Assembly (NCBI GenBank): GCA_039984715.1
Contig: JBDWUA010000018.1
Coordinates: 124,001 to 188,000, forward strand
Length of the DNA: 64,000 nucleotides
From: JABSSA01 sp039984715
GTDB taxonomy: Bacteria; Pseudomonadota; Alphaproteobacteria; Rhodobacterales; Rhodobacteraceae
Reading direction: 5' to 3'
Position 1 is the first letter of the stretch, and each line of letters starts with the position of its first letter. A program made the translations under genes and the position numbers. The notes beneath the pieces are model-generated. The model was given only the letters and a program-made list of their open reading frames with translations, had not been told where the DNA came from and made no database searches. Positions 36,388 through 44,544 of this stretch are shown piece after piece.

Positions 36388-36525
36388 AAAAATCCTTGAC
36401 TATGCAGTTGGAGACCACGTGTTTGGCTTGTGATAGTATTGTTTGAATTCTTCTTAAAGAGAACTGCTGTCATGGCAATAATGACCTAGTGGGCTGACAC
36501 CATAATATCCACCTCATTGGTTACT

Positions 36526-36553
36526 TAGGCCGATCCACTGGATCGGCCTTTTT
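36526..36553 (+). terminator. Strong rho-independent terminator
   Basis: A perfect 9-bp stem (GGCCGATCC / GGATCGGCC) with a 3-nt loop and a T-run (TTTTT), about 140 bp after the exported-protein gene. Nothing else ends here, so it may close that transcript or belong to a lost gene. Confidence 0.75.
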
Positions 36554-36684
36554 CTAGTCATAGGAGAGGAAAAAACCCCTGTCAAAAAAGGAGAAACTGT
36601 TGTCGTAATTCCTTAAGCCTGCATAATAAAAACAACAACTTAGCCAAAATGAAAGGAAAGGTCTCATGACATTTGAGATTCTTG

Positions 36685-36860
36685 TTGTCAGTAAGGCATA
36701 AGCTTGCAAGTCAGCCCTCATGGGCGACTTTTAGGACGTGGGCAGAACGGAATTTTGGCAGTGCAACGCGCAAGCAATTCATCATGTTTCTGGCGGACAA
36801 AGCGAGCGATGAAGGTTCAGGTATTTGGCATTCCAAGGGTACAATCCAGCGGCATAGGGC
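36685..36860 (+). pseudogene. Remnant of an HTH/replication-type protein
   Basis: A frame with no clean start contains SQPSWATFRTWAERNFG and FLADKASDEGSGIWHSKGTIQRH, the N-terminal pattern of helix-turn-helix proteins common on roseobacter mobile DNA. It breaks down just before the Gfo/Idh gene on the other strand. A short upstream frame (ATG at 36666, 11 codons) has a ribosome-binding site and may be the original start, now disrupted. It looks like a truncated relic at a junction. Confidence 0.45.
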
Positions 36861-36896
36861 GTTCCCGACCACGTCGTTTGCTTGGGCAAACGGCCA

Positions 36897-38081
36897 TCAT
36901 TGTTCCAGAGAGACCCAGTTTCCACCCGCCTCATGGCTGTCCGCACAAGCATTTACGAACTGTACGCCTTGCGCACCATCCGCTGGTGTTGGAACGGCGA
37001 TGAAGTTCGACGGGATCGTCCGGCCGGAAATTCGTGCGGATATCGCAATGCCAATTTCTGAATAAAGGTTGGCCCACGCATCTGACAGCGCTTCGGGATG
37101 GCCGCGCGGCAGATGAACCAGCCGCTCTGCTTCCGCACATAATCCGGTGCCTTTTCCGCGCAAAATGTGCCGCTCTGGTTCGTTCAACGGCGCATGGATC
37201 AACAGCTCCGGTTTTTCTTGATCCCAGGAAATGCCACCTTTTTCGCCCCAAACGCGGATGCGAAGACCACAATATTGTCCCGGTGCTGCCTGCGTGACCC
37301 AAAGCATCCCGGGCACATCCCCTTCCATGCGAAGGCTAACGTAAGCCGTATCTTCCAGATCTTTTGGCGCACCGCAGACATGAAAATCAGCCCGGATTTC
37401 GGTGGTTTTAAGGCCCGTGACGAAGTGCAACAGATGGTAGGCATGCGTACCAATATCGGCCACCACAGAGGATCGGCCGCTGCGTTCGGGCATCATCCGC
37501 CAACTGCGACCCTGAATATCTGGGTCCGGAGGAGACGTCGCCCAGTCTTGCAGATACTCGACATTGACCTGACGAATCCGCCCAAGCTCTCCGCTCTGAA
37601 CCATATGGCGGGCATGTCGGGCCATGGCGTGGAAGGCAAATGGATAGGTCAATGTCAGAAACCCATTTCGCGTTTCGGTCAACTCAACAAGCTCTTGAGC
37701 ATCCGCCACGGTGTTCGTCATAGGTTTGTCGAGGATGACGGGGATGTCGTTCTCTAGGAACGTCTTTGCGATATGAAAATGCGAGTCATTGGGTGTGCAA
37801 ATGGCAACAGCGTCGATGCCATCGTCTCGCTCAGATTCTATTTTCGCCATGTCCTGATAGCTGTTGTAAATTCTATCTGAAGGCAGGTCCCAGTCCCGGC
37901 CAGACTTCTGCGCGATATCTGGATTAGACGACAGCGCCCCGGCAACGATATTCCAGTGGTTCGACAAACGCGCACCAGCGGAATGCCAATGCCCAACCAG
38001 ACCCCGACCGCCGCCAACAAACCCAAGTCGCAAACGACGATCTAAGATGGGGGATCTGTGGGTTACGTATCCTTCAATCAT
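36897..38081 (-). CDS. Gfo/Idh/MocA-family NAD(P)-dependent oxidoreductase
   Basis: A 394-residue sugar or polyol dehydrogenase. The N-terminal Rossmann motif is LGFVGGGRGLVGHWH, followed by AVAICTPNDSHFHIAKTFLENDIPVILDKPMTNT with the family Lys-Pro pair, and DIGTHAYHLLHFVTG with the catalytic-region Asp and His. Length is normal. It points the same way as the ery genes but is separated from them by recombinase and TIR genes. It may be part of the sugar locus cut off by insertion, or unrelated. The substrate cannot be told. Confidence 0.88.
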   Translation of the reverse strand: MIEGYVTHRSPILDRRLRLGFVGGGRGLVGHWHSAGARLSNHWNIVAGALSSNPDIAQKSGRDWDLPSDRIYNSYQDMAKIESERDDGIDAVAICTPNDSHFHIAKTFLENDIPVILDKPMTNTVADAQELVELTETRNGFLTLTYPFAFHAMARHARHMVQSGELGRIRQVNVEYLQDWATSPPDPDIQGRSWRMMPERSGRSSVVADIGTHAYHLLHFVTGLKTTEIRADFHVCGAPKDLEDTAYVSLRMEGDVPGMLWVTQAAPGQYCGLRIRVWGEKGGISWDQEKPELLIHAPLNEPERHILRGKGTGLCAEAERLVHLPRGHPEALSDAWANLYSEIGIAISARISGRTIPSNFIAVPTPADGAQGVQFVNACADSHEAGGNWVSLEQ

Positions 38082-38431
38082 AGAATTCTCCTGTCAAAAT
38101 AACGTAAGCGTTGGCGCGATGAGCAATAGATTGCATGTCGCCATATTGTTTTCAGCACTCTGTCGGTCCTCAGCTCGCCGCCGATAACAAGGCGCTTTAG
38201 TTCGCAAATAGAATGAGTGCGCAGTCGAATTACCAGCTTGGCCTGTCGCGGTTTGACCGCAACTTTGACAGATAAAACGACCTTACAAAACCCAACCAAC
38301 GATCCTTGCAATTTCCCCGTTAAAACTACCAAGCTCTGTCTCCACGGTCTACAGTCACCGCCGATCCGGTCATGGAACTTGAAGCTGGTTCTGTCGCAAA
38401 GTTTGATGATGCCCTTGTGAATGTACACCAG

Positions 38432-38530
38432 TCAGCCTTGGGGATCGACATCCGAATGGTTCAAGCGCAGCTCGGGCGCACAAACTTGAAAACCACTGAG
38501 GTTTATTTGTGTGAGGTCAGCCGCAACTTG
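38432..38530 (+). pseudogene. C-terminal remnant of a tyrosine recombinase
   Basis: A short stretch reads GIDIRMVQAQLGRTNLKTTEVYL, matching the end of phage-type integrases (helix, LGH/R-box-like segment, catalytic Tyr in TEVYL). The rest of the domain is absent: upstream sequence in this frame has no R-box and downstream is unrelated. It lies in a 700-bp region (38082-38788) between the Gfo/Idh gene and the TIR cassette with nothing else I recognise. It suggests that an integrative element once occupied this spot. Confidence 0.45.
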
Positions 38531-38788
38531 CGTCATGGGGACGTTCTGAGCGCCCATCGTTTCGTTTCATCGGGCCGGTTCAACAACGGCGGGACATTTC
38601 AGCGGAGAGTAAGGGTGGACACACCAGCATAATCTGTCATCACGGCCACAGAGATTCAGACGACAAAAAATTTGCACCCGAGTTATGCACCCCATTTACA
38701 AACTGATTTTCAATGGGCTGGGAGTGCGGAGCATAAGTTATGAATTATGCACCGTACGCATCGCACTCATGGAGATGGTTTCAAATGC

Positions 38789-39388
38789 TTAGCTACGCTG
38801 CATCGTTGCGATAATGGAAGCCAATTCACGTTCACCGATGATGGAAAATGAATCGTCGCCGTCGATGGCTTGTTTGATTTCATCAACGGATGATTCAAGA
38901 GCGACGCCTCGGTCTTCTAGAAATGTGCTTAGCCGTTCTGCAAGAACGTCAAAATGGTTTAATGATCGGATGTCCCTTCCAGAGACTTTTGCTTGGGTTC
39001 CCAAGAAGTGTGTAGACAGCTTTTTGATGCTCGGCACTTCTGTCAAATGGGCATAGTCCTTCACGGAATCATGCAATTCAACTTTGATATTGTGGGCGCT
39101 CTTCAACAGAAGGACTGGTTTTTCGAGACCGGAAGCAACACTCAGCTCGTGCTGCACCCATTCACTGCTTCTGGCATTTGCGGAGTAGATTAAGATCAGC
39201 GCATCCTTATCACGAATTTCTCCACGAATGTTTGCACCAACATCTTCCGAAATCTTTTGCCGCGAGAACTGGTAGTGATAGATCGCGCGTGTCGGCAATC
39301 CGAGCCTCTGCAATGCCTTGAATGCTGCATTAGCTTTGTCTTCTCCGTCCCCTGAAAAGGCAATGAAGGCGGATTTGTATTTGTCCAT
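38789..39388 (-). CDS. TIR-domain protein
   Basis: The protein from MDKYKSAF has 199 residues. It opens with a TIR-like first strand (SAFIAFSGDGEDKA) and has the DALILIYSANARSSEWVQHEL segment. Its E81 sits where NAD-cleaving TIR enzymes carry the catalytic glutamate (SxWxxxE). The C-terminal 80 residues are helical with no known domain. The start at 39388 is 2 nt after the stop of the membrane-protein gene; a longer start (39433) would overlap it. Third gene of the cassette. Confidence 0.75.
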   Translation of the reverse strand: MDKYKSAFIAFSGDGEDKANAAFKALQRLGLPTRAIYHYQFSRQKISEDVGANIRGEIRDKDALILIYSANARSSEWVQHELSVASGLEKPVLLLKSAHNIKVELHDSVKDYAHLTEVPSIKKLSTHFLGTQAKVSGRDIRSLNHFDVLAERLSTFLEDRGVALESSVDEIKQAIDGDDSFSIIGERELASIIATMQRS

Positions 39389-39390
39389 CT

Positions 39391-39840
39391 CTAAGCGTTC
39401 CCACCACACCCGAATGCTTGCCATGCCACCCATGCGAGGTGAACACAGCTAGCCACAAAAACAGAAATCGGCACAATCATTTCAATATCGGAGAGGCCAA
39501 ATCGAAGCCATTTTCGCTTCGGGTTATCCCGTTTTAGGAAGCTCCACTCTTCAGCAAACGGATGGTAGGACAACTTTTCTTCAAGTTTCCCAATCACATG
39601 AAATTTTGCCGTCGCAAGGCGCTTCAGGAATCTAACTTGAGCGAACCAGACAAAGCTCACAACAAGCGCGGGTGCTGTAGCATACACCATGTCAAAATCT
39701 TGGATGGCACCGGCAGCGCCAAATCCAGCGGCAAGCAGAGTTATGAAGACTGAACTAATCTGTTGTCGCCGCTGCTCATTCGCCGTGATTGTCTCGACCA
39801 TCATTCGATACAGTTCTAGGGTTTCGCTATCCTCTGTCAT
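39391..39840 (-). CDS. Small membrane protein, RipA-like
   Basis: A 149-residue protein from the ATG at 39840, which overlaps the upstream TIR stop by 4 bp. It has an N-terminal helix (LYRMMVETITANEQRRQQISSVF), two adjacent membrane segments (about 28-44 and 51-66), a cytoplasmic loop with FHVIGKLEEKLSYHPFAEEWSFL, and a last membrane helix (about 116-135). The pattern matches the RipA-type octameric membrane family as I recall it. Between two TIR genes it is a candidate membrane effector. Start chosen by the overlap; an ATG at 39888 is less likely. Confidence 0.7.
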   Translation of the reverse strand: MTEDSETLELYRMMVETITANEQRRQQISSVFITLLAAGFGAAGAIQDFDMVYATAPALVVSFVWFAQVRFLKRLATAKFHVIGKLEEKLSYHPFAEEWSFLKRDNPKRKWLRFGLSDIEMIVPISVFVASCVHLAWVAWQAFGCGGNA

Positions 39841-40268
39841 TTTCGATAGAGGTTCCAGATGGCCTTGATTACTGGCTCTCTGTTCCAACCTTTGGTGTCC
39901 GCCGCAGCCTGCTGAACCACTGTGGATTTACGTTCTTGCCCCCACGGGTTCACGCCCAAAACAGGCTTGTTGTAGGCATCAGCTCCATCCAGCTCTTTCT
40001 GAATCCATTTGCTATAATTGGTATACATTCCAGTTGGTATTACGATTACATGCGTTCGCGCGATCTTAGCGTAGATTGCTTCGCGAAGAGCCTTGTCTGT
40101 CGGTGCATTATGAATTGGATCATCTTTTGGTACAGAATAATTTCTGAAGTTTAGAGAGGCTTGGCCGACGCTCCAATTTGTCTTGAAAATCCATTCTGCC
40201 AATGTGTCGTAGTGGCCTGAATATGTCCAAGAATGACTAATAAAAACGTTGACGTTATGTTCGCTCAA
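39837..40268 (-). CDS. ThsB-like TIR-domain protein (DUF1863)
   Basis: A 143-residue protein that follows the ThsB/DUF1863 pattern closely: FISHSW at 9-14, NYSVPKDDP, the IAR...VIVIPTGMYTNYSKWIQKEL helix with Glu92 at the catalytic position, KPVLGVNPWGQE, and a C-terminal WNREPVIKAIW. In Thoeris defence, ThsB senses phage and makes an NAD-derived signal. The start is TTG at 40268 with AAGGA 8 nt upstream. It is the first gene of a three-gene minus-strand operon. No ThsA is present. Confidence 0.8.
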   Translation of the reverse strand: MSEHNVNVFISHSWTYSGHYDTLAEWIFKTNWSVGQASLNFRNYSVPKDDPIHNAPTDKALREAIYAKIARTHVIVIPTGMYTNYSKWIQKELDGADAYNKPVLGVNPWGQERKSTVVQQAAADTKGWNREPVIKAIWNLYRK

Positions 40269-40500
40269 AATTCAGTCCTTAAAGTATCGGGTTTTTGCTA
40301 CGTAAAATGTGTTTCCGCTACAACCCTAACGCAAGTTTTCGTGCATTGCGACGCCTTTACTGATGCCGCCCCATCTCTTGGTAATCCACTCTTGAGGCCA
40401 TACTTATGTCCGCAGAAGCGATCAGAAGGGCGCATAAGCCCTTGTATGTTAAACTTAAATAGTCACTAAGCGGCGCAGCAAAGCACCAAACTGTGGCCAA

Positions 40501-40956
40501 TCAGGACTTGTTGTATTTCGCGTCGACTTCGTTGATCGCTTTCACGTTGCTGGCCGAGCGGCCATCGGGATCGAAGGTGTTTGCCAAGAACGCGTCCGCA
40601 ATGGACTTTGCCAGCTCGGGTCCAATGACGCGTGCGCCCATTGTGATGATCTGTGCATTGTTGGAGAGGGCCGCGCGTTCAGCGGAGTAGGTATCGTGGC
40701 ACTGTGCTGCACGAATTCCCGGAACTTTGTTGGCGCTAAGACACACACCGATCCCTGTACCGCACACAAGGATTGCCCGATCATACGTCCCGTCGATGAC
40801 AGCACTTGCGACACGATCAGATAGACTCGCATAGAACGCATCTGGCCCGTCTTCGGTACGGGATACTTCACTAACATCGTGCTCTGCGCTCAGATGTTCA
40901 GCAAGTACCTTTGCCAGACCTTCACCAGCGCTATCACCAGCAATTGCAAGTTTCAT
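40501..40956 (-). CDS. rpiB: RpiB-type isomerase (EryI)
   Basis: A 151-residue RpiB/LacA/LacB-family isomerase. The N-terminal MKLAIAGDSAGEGLA and CGTGIGVCLSANKVPGIRAA (with the active-site Cys) are typical. In ery loci this enzyme (EryI) turns D-erythrulose 4-phosphate into D-erythrose 4-phosphate. The start at 40956 has AAAGGAA upstream; the longer frame overlaps the tpi-like gene. It is the last gene of the minus-strand tail of the locus, 13 bp after the triose-phosphate-isomerase homologue. Confidence 0.9.
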   Translation of the reverse strand: MKLAIAGDSAGEGLAKVLAEHLSAEHDVSEVSRTEDGPDAFYASLSDRVASAVIDGTYDRAILVCGTGIGVCLSANKVPGIRAAQCHDTYSAERAALSNNAQIITMGARVIGPELAKSIADAFLANTFDPDGRSASNVKAINEVDAKYNKS

Positions 40957-40969
40957 ATTTATATTCCTT

Positions 40970-41737
40970 TCAGATGACTGCCGAACATTTCGACAGAATG
41001 TTGAGGTAGCCGTCGACATTCCAAGCCGAACGACCAATGAAGAGGCCATCGATGTGACTGCATCCGATGAGTTCTTCGCAGTTGTTTGGATTAACCGATC
41101 CGCCGTACAGGCACGGGACAGTTTTACCGAGCACATCGTTGGCTGTTTTGATGATTTCTGCTTGGCGTTCGTCGGCATATTCGGAAGTTGCGGGAATGCC
41201 GTTTTCTCCGATGGCCCAAACGGGTTCGTAGGCTAGAAGAACTTCGGCATTCCGATCAATCTCTGCAACTGGTTCAAGCGCCGCACGCACTTGTTCTGCT
41301 AGGACCTCTGCCGCCTTATCCGCTTCTCGCTCGTCAAGGGTTTCGCCGATGCAGATAAGAGGGATCAGCCCATGGCGCACAGCTGCTGCAGATTTGAGGC
41401 CGACGGTATGGTTGGTTTCGCCGAAATGCGTGCGACGCTCGGAATGACCAAGTTCGACAATATCAAGCTGGCAATCCTTCAGCATCAGCGGAGATACCTC
41501 GCCAGTCCACGCGCCTTGGTCGTCCCAGTGCATATTTTGAGCGCCAACTTTGACCGACGTACCGGCAAGCGTCTGTTTCACTTCCCTAGCGGCTGTGAAT
41601 GGAGGTATTACAAATCTCTGGATACGGGGGTCCGCGTCTTGATCAGCGGCGTTTAAGGTGCGCGCAAACGCGAGCGCTTCTTCCAGCAACTTGTTCATCT
41701 TCCAGCTGGTTCCGATCCAAAACTCGGGTGTTCCCAT
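40970..41737 (-). CDS. tpiB: Triose-phosphate-isomerase homologue (TpiB/EryH type)
   Basis: A 255-residue TIM barrel. Marks are GTSWKMNK (active-site Lys), LGHSERR (His), AYEPVWAIG (catalytic Glu) and the phosphate-binding LYGGSVNP. ery clusters of Brucella and rhizobia hold such a second TPI (EryH), shown there to act on tetrulose phosphates. Position 13 bp before RpiB and 2 bp after the DeoR gene puts it in that role rather than glycolysis. Enzymatic specificity is inferred from context. Confidence 0.9.
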   Translation of the reverse strand: MGTPEFWIGTSWKMNKLLEEALAFARTLNAADQDADPRIQRFVIPPFTAAREVKQTLAGTSVKVGAQNMHWDDQGAWTGEVSPLMLKDCQLDIVELGHSERRTHFGETNHTVGLKSAAAVRHGLIPLICIGETLDEREADKAAEVLAEQVRAALEPVAEIDRNAEVLLAYEPVWAIGENGIPATSEYADERQAEIIKTANDVLGKTVPCLYGGSVNPNNCEELIGCSHIDGLFIGRSAWNVDGYLNILSKCSAVI

Positions 41738-41739
41738 GT

Positions 41740-42513
41740 CTAATGTTCCTTTACTTCAGCTATCTCGAGAGAGACACCAGCGTTCACCAGTGTTTGGGTC
41801 ACGGCATTCGCCGGAGCGGCGTCGGAAATGACGGCCTCGAATTCATCCAAGGTAGCAAACCGGTGAAGGGCCTGAGCATCCATGCGAGTGTGATTGACGA
41901 GTAGAAAGGATTTCGAAGACGCTGCCATCATGGCGCGCTTAGTGCGCATTACGGCCTCATCCATGTGAAAGACTTCTGTTCCTTTGACCGCCGGGGAAGA
42001 CAGAAACGCGAGGTCTGCTCGCAAGCCATCCAAAGCACCTTCGGTAAGCTTTCCAAAATAGCCATTGTACTTTTTGGAGAACGTGCCGCCGAGTGCCATG
42101 AGTGTTATGCCGGAGCGGTCTTTCAAGGCATCGATGACAGCACCATTGTTGGTGATGACGGTTAATGGGCGCATGTCGGCGAGGGCTTTTCCCAAAACAG
42201 CGGCCGTCGAACCATCATTGATAATTACGGTCATTCCGGGTTCGATAAATTGAAGGGCACGCCGCGCGATTGCACTTTTCGCGGTCAAACCTTGGCGTTC
42301 GCGGAAATTAAAGTCACTTTCAAATTGGGTTCCAGACTCAATTGTAGCTCCACCTCTGATTTTTCTGACGAGGCCAGATTCTTCGAGGTCATCCAGATCG
42401 CGGTGGACTGTCATTCTCGAGACGGCAAAGCGTTTCGCCAGATCATCTAAATCCACGGCGCCATTGGATACGAGCAGGTCAAGGATCGCTTGTTGCCGAT
42501 CATCTCGCTTCAT
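41740..42513 (-). CDS. DeoR-family regulator (EryR-like)
   Basis: A 257-residue regulator. It has the DeoR winged helix-turn-helix (RQQAILDLLVSNGAVDLDDLAKRFAVSRMTVHRDLDDLEESGLVRKIRGGA), then a sugar-phosphate isomerase-like sensor domain with NDGSTAAVLGKAL and TNNGAVIDAL. It probably responds to a phosphorylated sugar. A 6-2-6 palindrome 20 bp upstream may be its own operator. It leads tpiB and rpiB, with 2 bp between its stop and the next start. Confidence 0.85.
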   Translation of the reverse strand: MKRDDRQQAILDLLVSNGAVDLDDLAKRFAVSRMTVHRDLDDLEESGLVRKIRGGATIESGTQFESDFNFRERQGLTAKSAIARRALQFIEPGMTVIINDGSTAAVLGKALADMRPLTVITNNGAVIDALKDRSGITLMALGGTFSKKYNGYFGKLTEGALDGLRADLAFLSSPAVKGTEVFHMDEAVMRTKRAMMAASSKSFLLVNHTRMDAQALHRFATLDEFEAVISDAAPANAVTQTLVNAGVSLEIAEVKEH

Positions 42514-42870
42514 GAGGTCACCCCTTTTTGTCAGCCGATTTCGGCTAACGATATCTCATCACGTTTGTAACATTAAAATTCTCAATTTCAATTCTCTTTC
42601 TGTTATCATGTGACTCTAGGCTGTGATTTTTTACCCAACCAATAAGTTGCCGCGTTAGAGGAAAGTGCAAGGATCCAACACGTGACGATGTTCGACGATA
42701 CTGAATCCCGTGGGACAGAGTGCGGACAAATTTCCGGCGTCAACTTGATCATTGGCAAATATAAAAGCGGTGTTCCGGTAGGAAATGGACCACCTCTCAT
42801 GTTTTCTTGCAGCCACGCGAAAAGGCGCGGGATTCCCACAATCCACGTGCCCGCCGAGGTCACCGGAATT
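42514..42870. promoter_or_regulatory. Promoter region of the DeoR gene with AGCCGA-TT-TCGGCT palindrome
   Basis: About 357 bp without a supported gene. A perfect inverted repeat (AGCCGA, 2-nt gap, TCGGCT) at 42533-42546 lies 20 bp before the DeoR start, and a T/A-rich stretch follows upstream. ORFs on both strands at about 42606-42903 have no family I can name; they may be decayed coding DNA. Confidence 0.4.
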
Positions 42871-44544
42871 CTAATCGAGGAAATCGGCGGAGTGTCTGGC
42901 TAAAATACGAAGAGTCCTCTGGCGCTCTTCAGACCTTTTCTCTGAGGACCAATCAAGAACTGCGCCGAGAATTTCTATGATTGCATCTAGGGTCGATTTT
43001 GCATGTCCGGTTAACGCCAGCTGTGTTCGTCGTAGAATGATGTCTTCGGCGTGGACAACACGTTCGTTCCGAGCAAGCCATGCGATTTCATGGACCGTGT
43101 AGCCAGCCCCAACGTCTCGTTCATCAAGCCGGTCACTGCTGCTTTCACACATAGATTTTGTTTTCTGTGGGCCATAACGCTCAAGCCACTTGGCAACGTT
43201 GTGAGAAGAATGACCGTTGGATTTGGCAAACTCGGCAACCATCCTGTCAAAGTCAGATTTCTCAACCGGGAAATTCGCGCCGCCGCCAATGGGGCAGAGC
43301 ATTGTGCTTTGTCGTCGTGGTTTTTCAAGACGATTAAGTACCTGATCGGATACTTCTTCAGCAAAGGCTCTAAACGTGGTCCATTTCCCTCCGACCAGCG
43401 ACATTATCGGGAAGGGGCGATCCGGGCTTGCCTCTATAATTGGAGAGCTATGATCTCGACTGATCAGGCCGGGCTCAACACCTTCACTATTTGGCAGTGG
43501 CCGAAGACCGGCATAGGTATAGACAATTTGATCACGCCGGAACGCGCGTGCTGGGAAAAGCGTTCTCAACCCATCCAAAAAGTAATCGATCTCTTCATCT
43601 GTACAGAACAGGTCATCAGGATCCGCAGCCGGGATGTCAGTCGAGCCAACGAGGAGTTTTCCGTGGTATTCGAAAATCAAAAGGATGCGACCATCGTCAC
43701 CTTCGAAATAGATCATTTGGCCATCAAGTTCGGAAACAAGCTCTGGTTCGTCCAGAATGACATGTGACCCTTTCGTCCCACCGATGAGCGCTGTCTCAAG
43801 ACCAAGCGCGCGGTTGACTTGATCGATCCAAGGTCCTGCGGCGTTAACAACGAAATCAGCAGAGGCCGAGAAGGTCTCTGAATACTCAGGTTTGAACTCT
43901 AGTCTTCCGTTATTGACGCCAAGGACTGGGCAATAGTTCAGAGCGCGCGATGACGGTGATGCCGCAAGGCCGTCCTCAATCAGCTCCCATACAAGGCGCT
44001 CAGGTTCGGTGACTTTAGCATCATGATAATTGCCGAGACCGACGATGTTCGACGTCATCGATGGCAACATTTCTAGGGCTTTGTTCTTTGAGAAGAACTT
44101 GCGTTTGGGCATGGATCGATGCTGACGACCGAAACGGTCATAAAGCCACAGCCCCAAAGCAATGAGCATCATGCCACGTGATTGGAACGCGACTTTTCGT
44201 CCAGCAAACGTGTTAAATGCCGCCCAAGTGCCGCTAAACCACGATCTGACCGGGATAACGGTCGAGAGCGGTTTGACCACGTGCGGGGCATTTTTAAGGA
44301 GCAGGTTTCTTTCACGTGTGGATTCTGCGACGAGGCGAAACTCACCAGTTTCGAGGTATTTTAATCCACCATGGATAAGCCGCGATGGAGCAGCGCTTGT
44401 CCCCGATCCAAAGTCAGCTTTGTCTACAATCAGACATTTGAGACCTTGCAAACATAGGTCTCGAAATGTGCCAGCCCCATTGATACCAGCACCGATGATG
44501 ATGACGTCAAAGTCATTGTCATTTGGGCCAACGATATCGTTCAT
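42871..44544 (-). CDS. GlpD-like FAD-dependent polyol-phosphate dehydrogenase (second copy)
   Basis: A 557-residue FAD oxidoreductase like glycerol-3-phosphate dehydrogenase. The dinucleotide motif is DVIIIGAGINGAGTFRDLCLQG, followed by SRLIHGGLKYLETGEFRLV and GGKWTTFRAFAEE. The C-terminal domain is the GlpD cap. The start at 44544 overlaps the preceding kinase stop by 4 bp. Its closest sense in the locus is oxidation of the product of the adjacent kinase. It differs clearly from the eryB-position homologue, so it is a paralogue with a different substrate, not a fresh duplicate. Confidence 0.85.
   Translation of the reverse strand: MNDIVGPNDNDFDVIIIGAGINGAGTFRDLCLQGLKCLIVDKADFGSGTSAAPSRLIHGGLKYLETGEFRLVAESTRERNLLLKNAPHVVKPLSTVIPVRSWFSGTWAAFNTFAGRKVAFQSRGMMLIALGLWLYDRFGRQHRSMPKRKFFSKNKALEMLPSMTSNIVGLGNYHDAKVTEPERLVWELIEDGLAASPSSRALNYCPVLGVNNGRLEFKPEYSETFSASADFVVNAAGPWIDQVNRALGLETALIGGTKGSHVILDEPELVSELDGQMIYFEGDDGRILLIFEYHGKLLVGSTDIPAADPDDLFCTDEEIDYFLDGLRTLFPARAFRRDQIVYTYAGLRPLPNSEGVEPGLISRDHSSPIIEASPDRPFPIMSLVGGKWTTFRAFAEEVSDQVLNRLEKPRRQSTMLCPIGGGANFPVEKSDFDRMVAEFAKSNGHSSHNVAKWLERYGPQKTKSMCESSSDRLDERDVGAGYTVHEIAWLARNERVVHAEDIILRRTQLALTGHAKSTLDAIIEILGAVLDWSSEKRSEERQRTLRILARHSADFLD

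Noticed and set aside
38078..38428. Minus-strand open frame of 116 codons beside the recombinase remnant
   Set aside because: No motif, no ribosome-binding site, and it overlaps the Gfo/Idh start. I could not support it as a gene.
17181..40268. CRISPR array or Cas genes in the accessory island
   Set aside because: No regularly spaced direct repeats of 25-40 bp and no Cas-like motif were seen on either strand.
42606..42903. Overlapping open frames on both strands upstream of the DeoR gene
   Set aside because: Neither has a ribosome-binding site or a family I can name, and they mirror each other. I treated the interval as promoter and decayed DNA.
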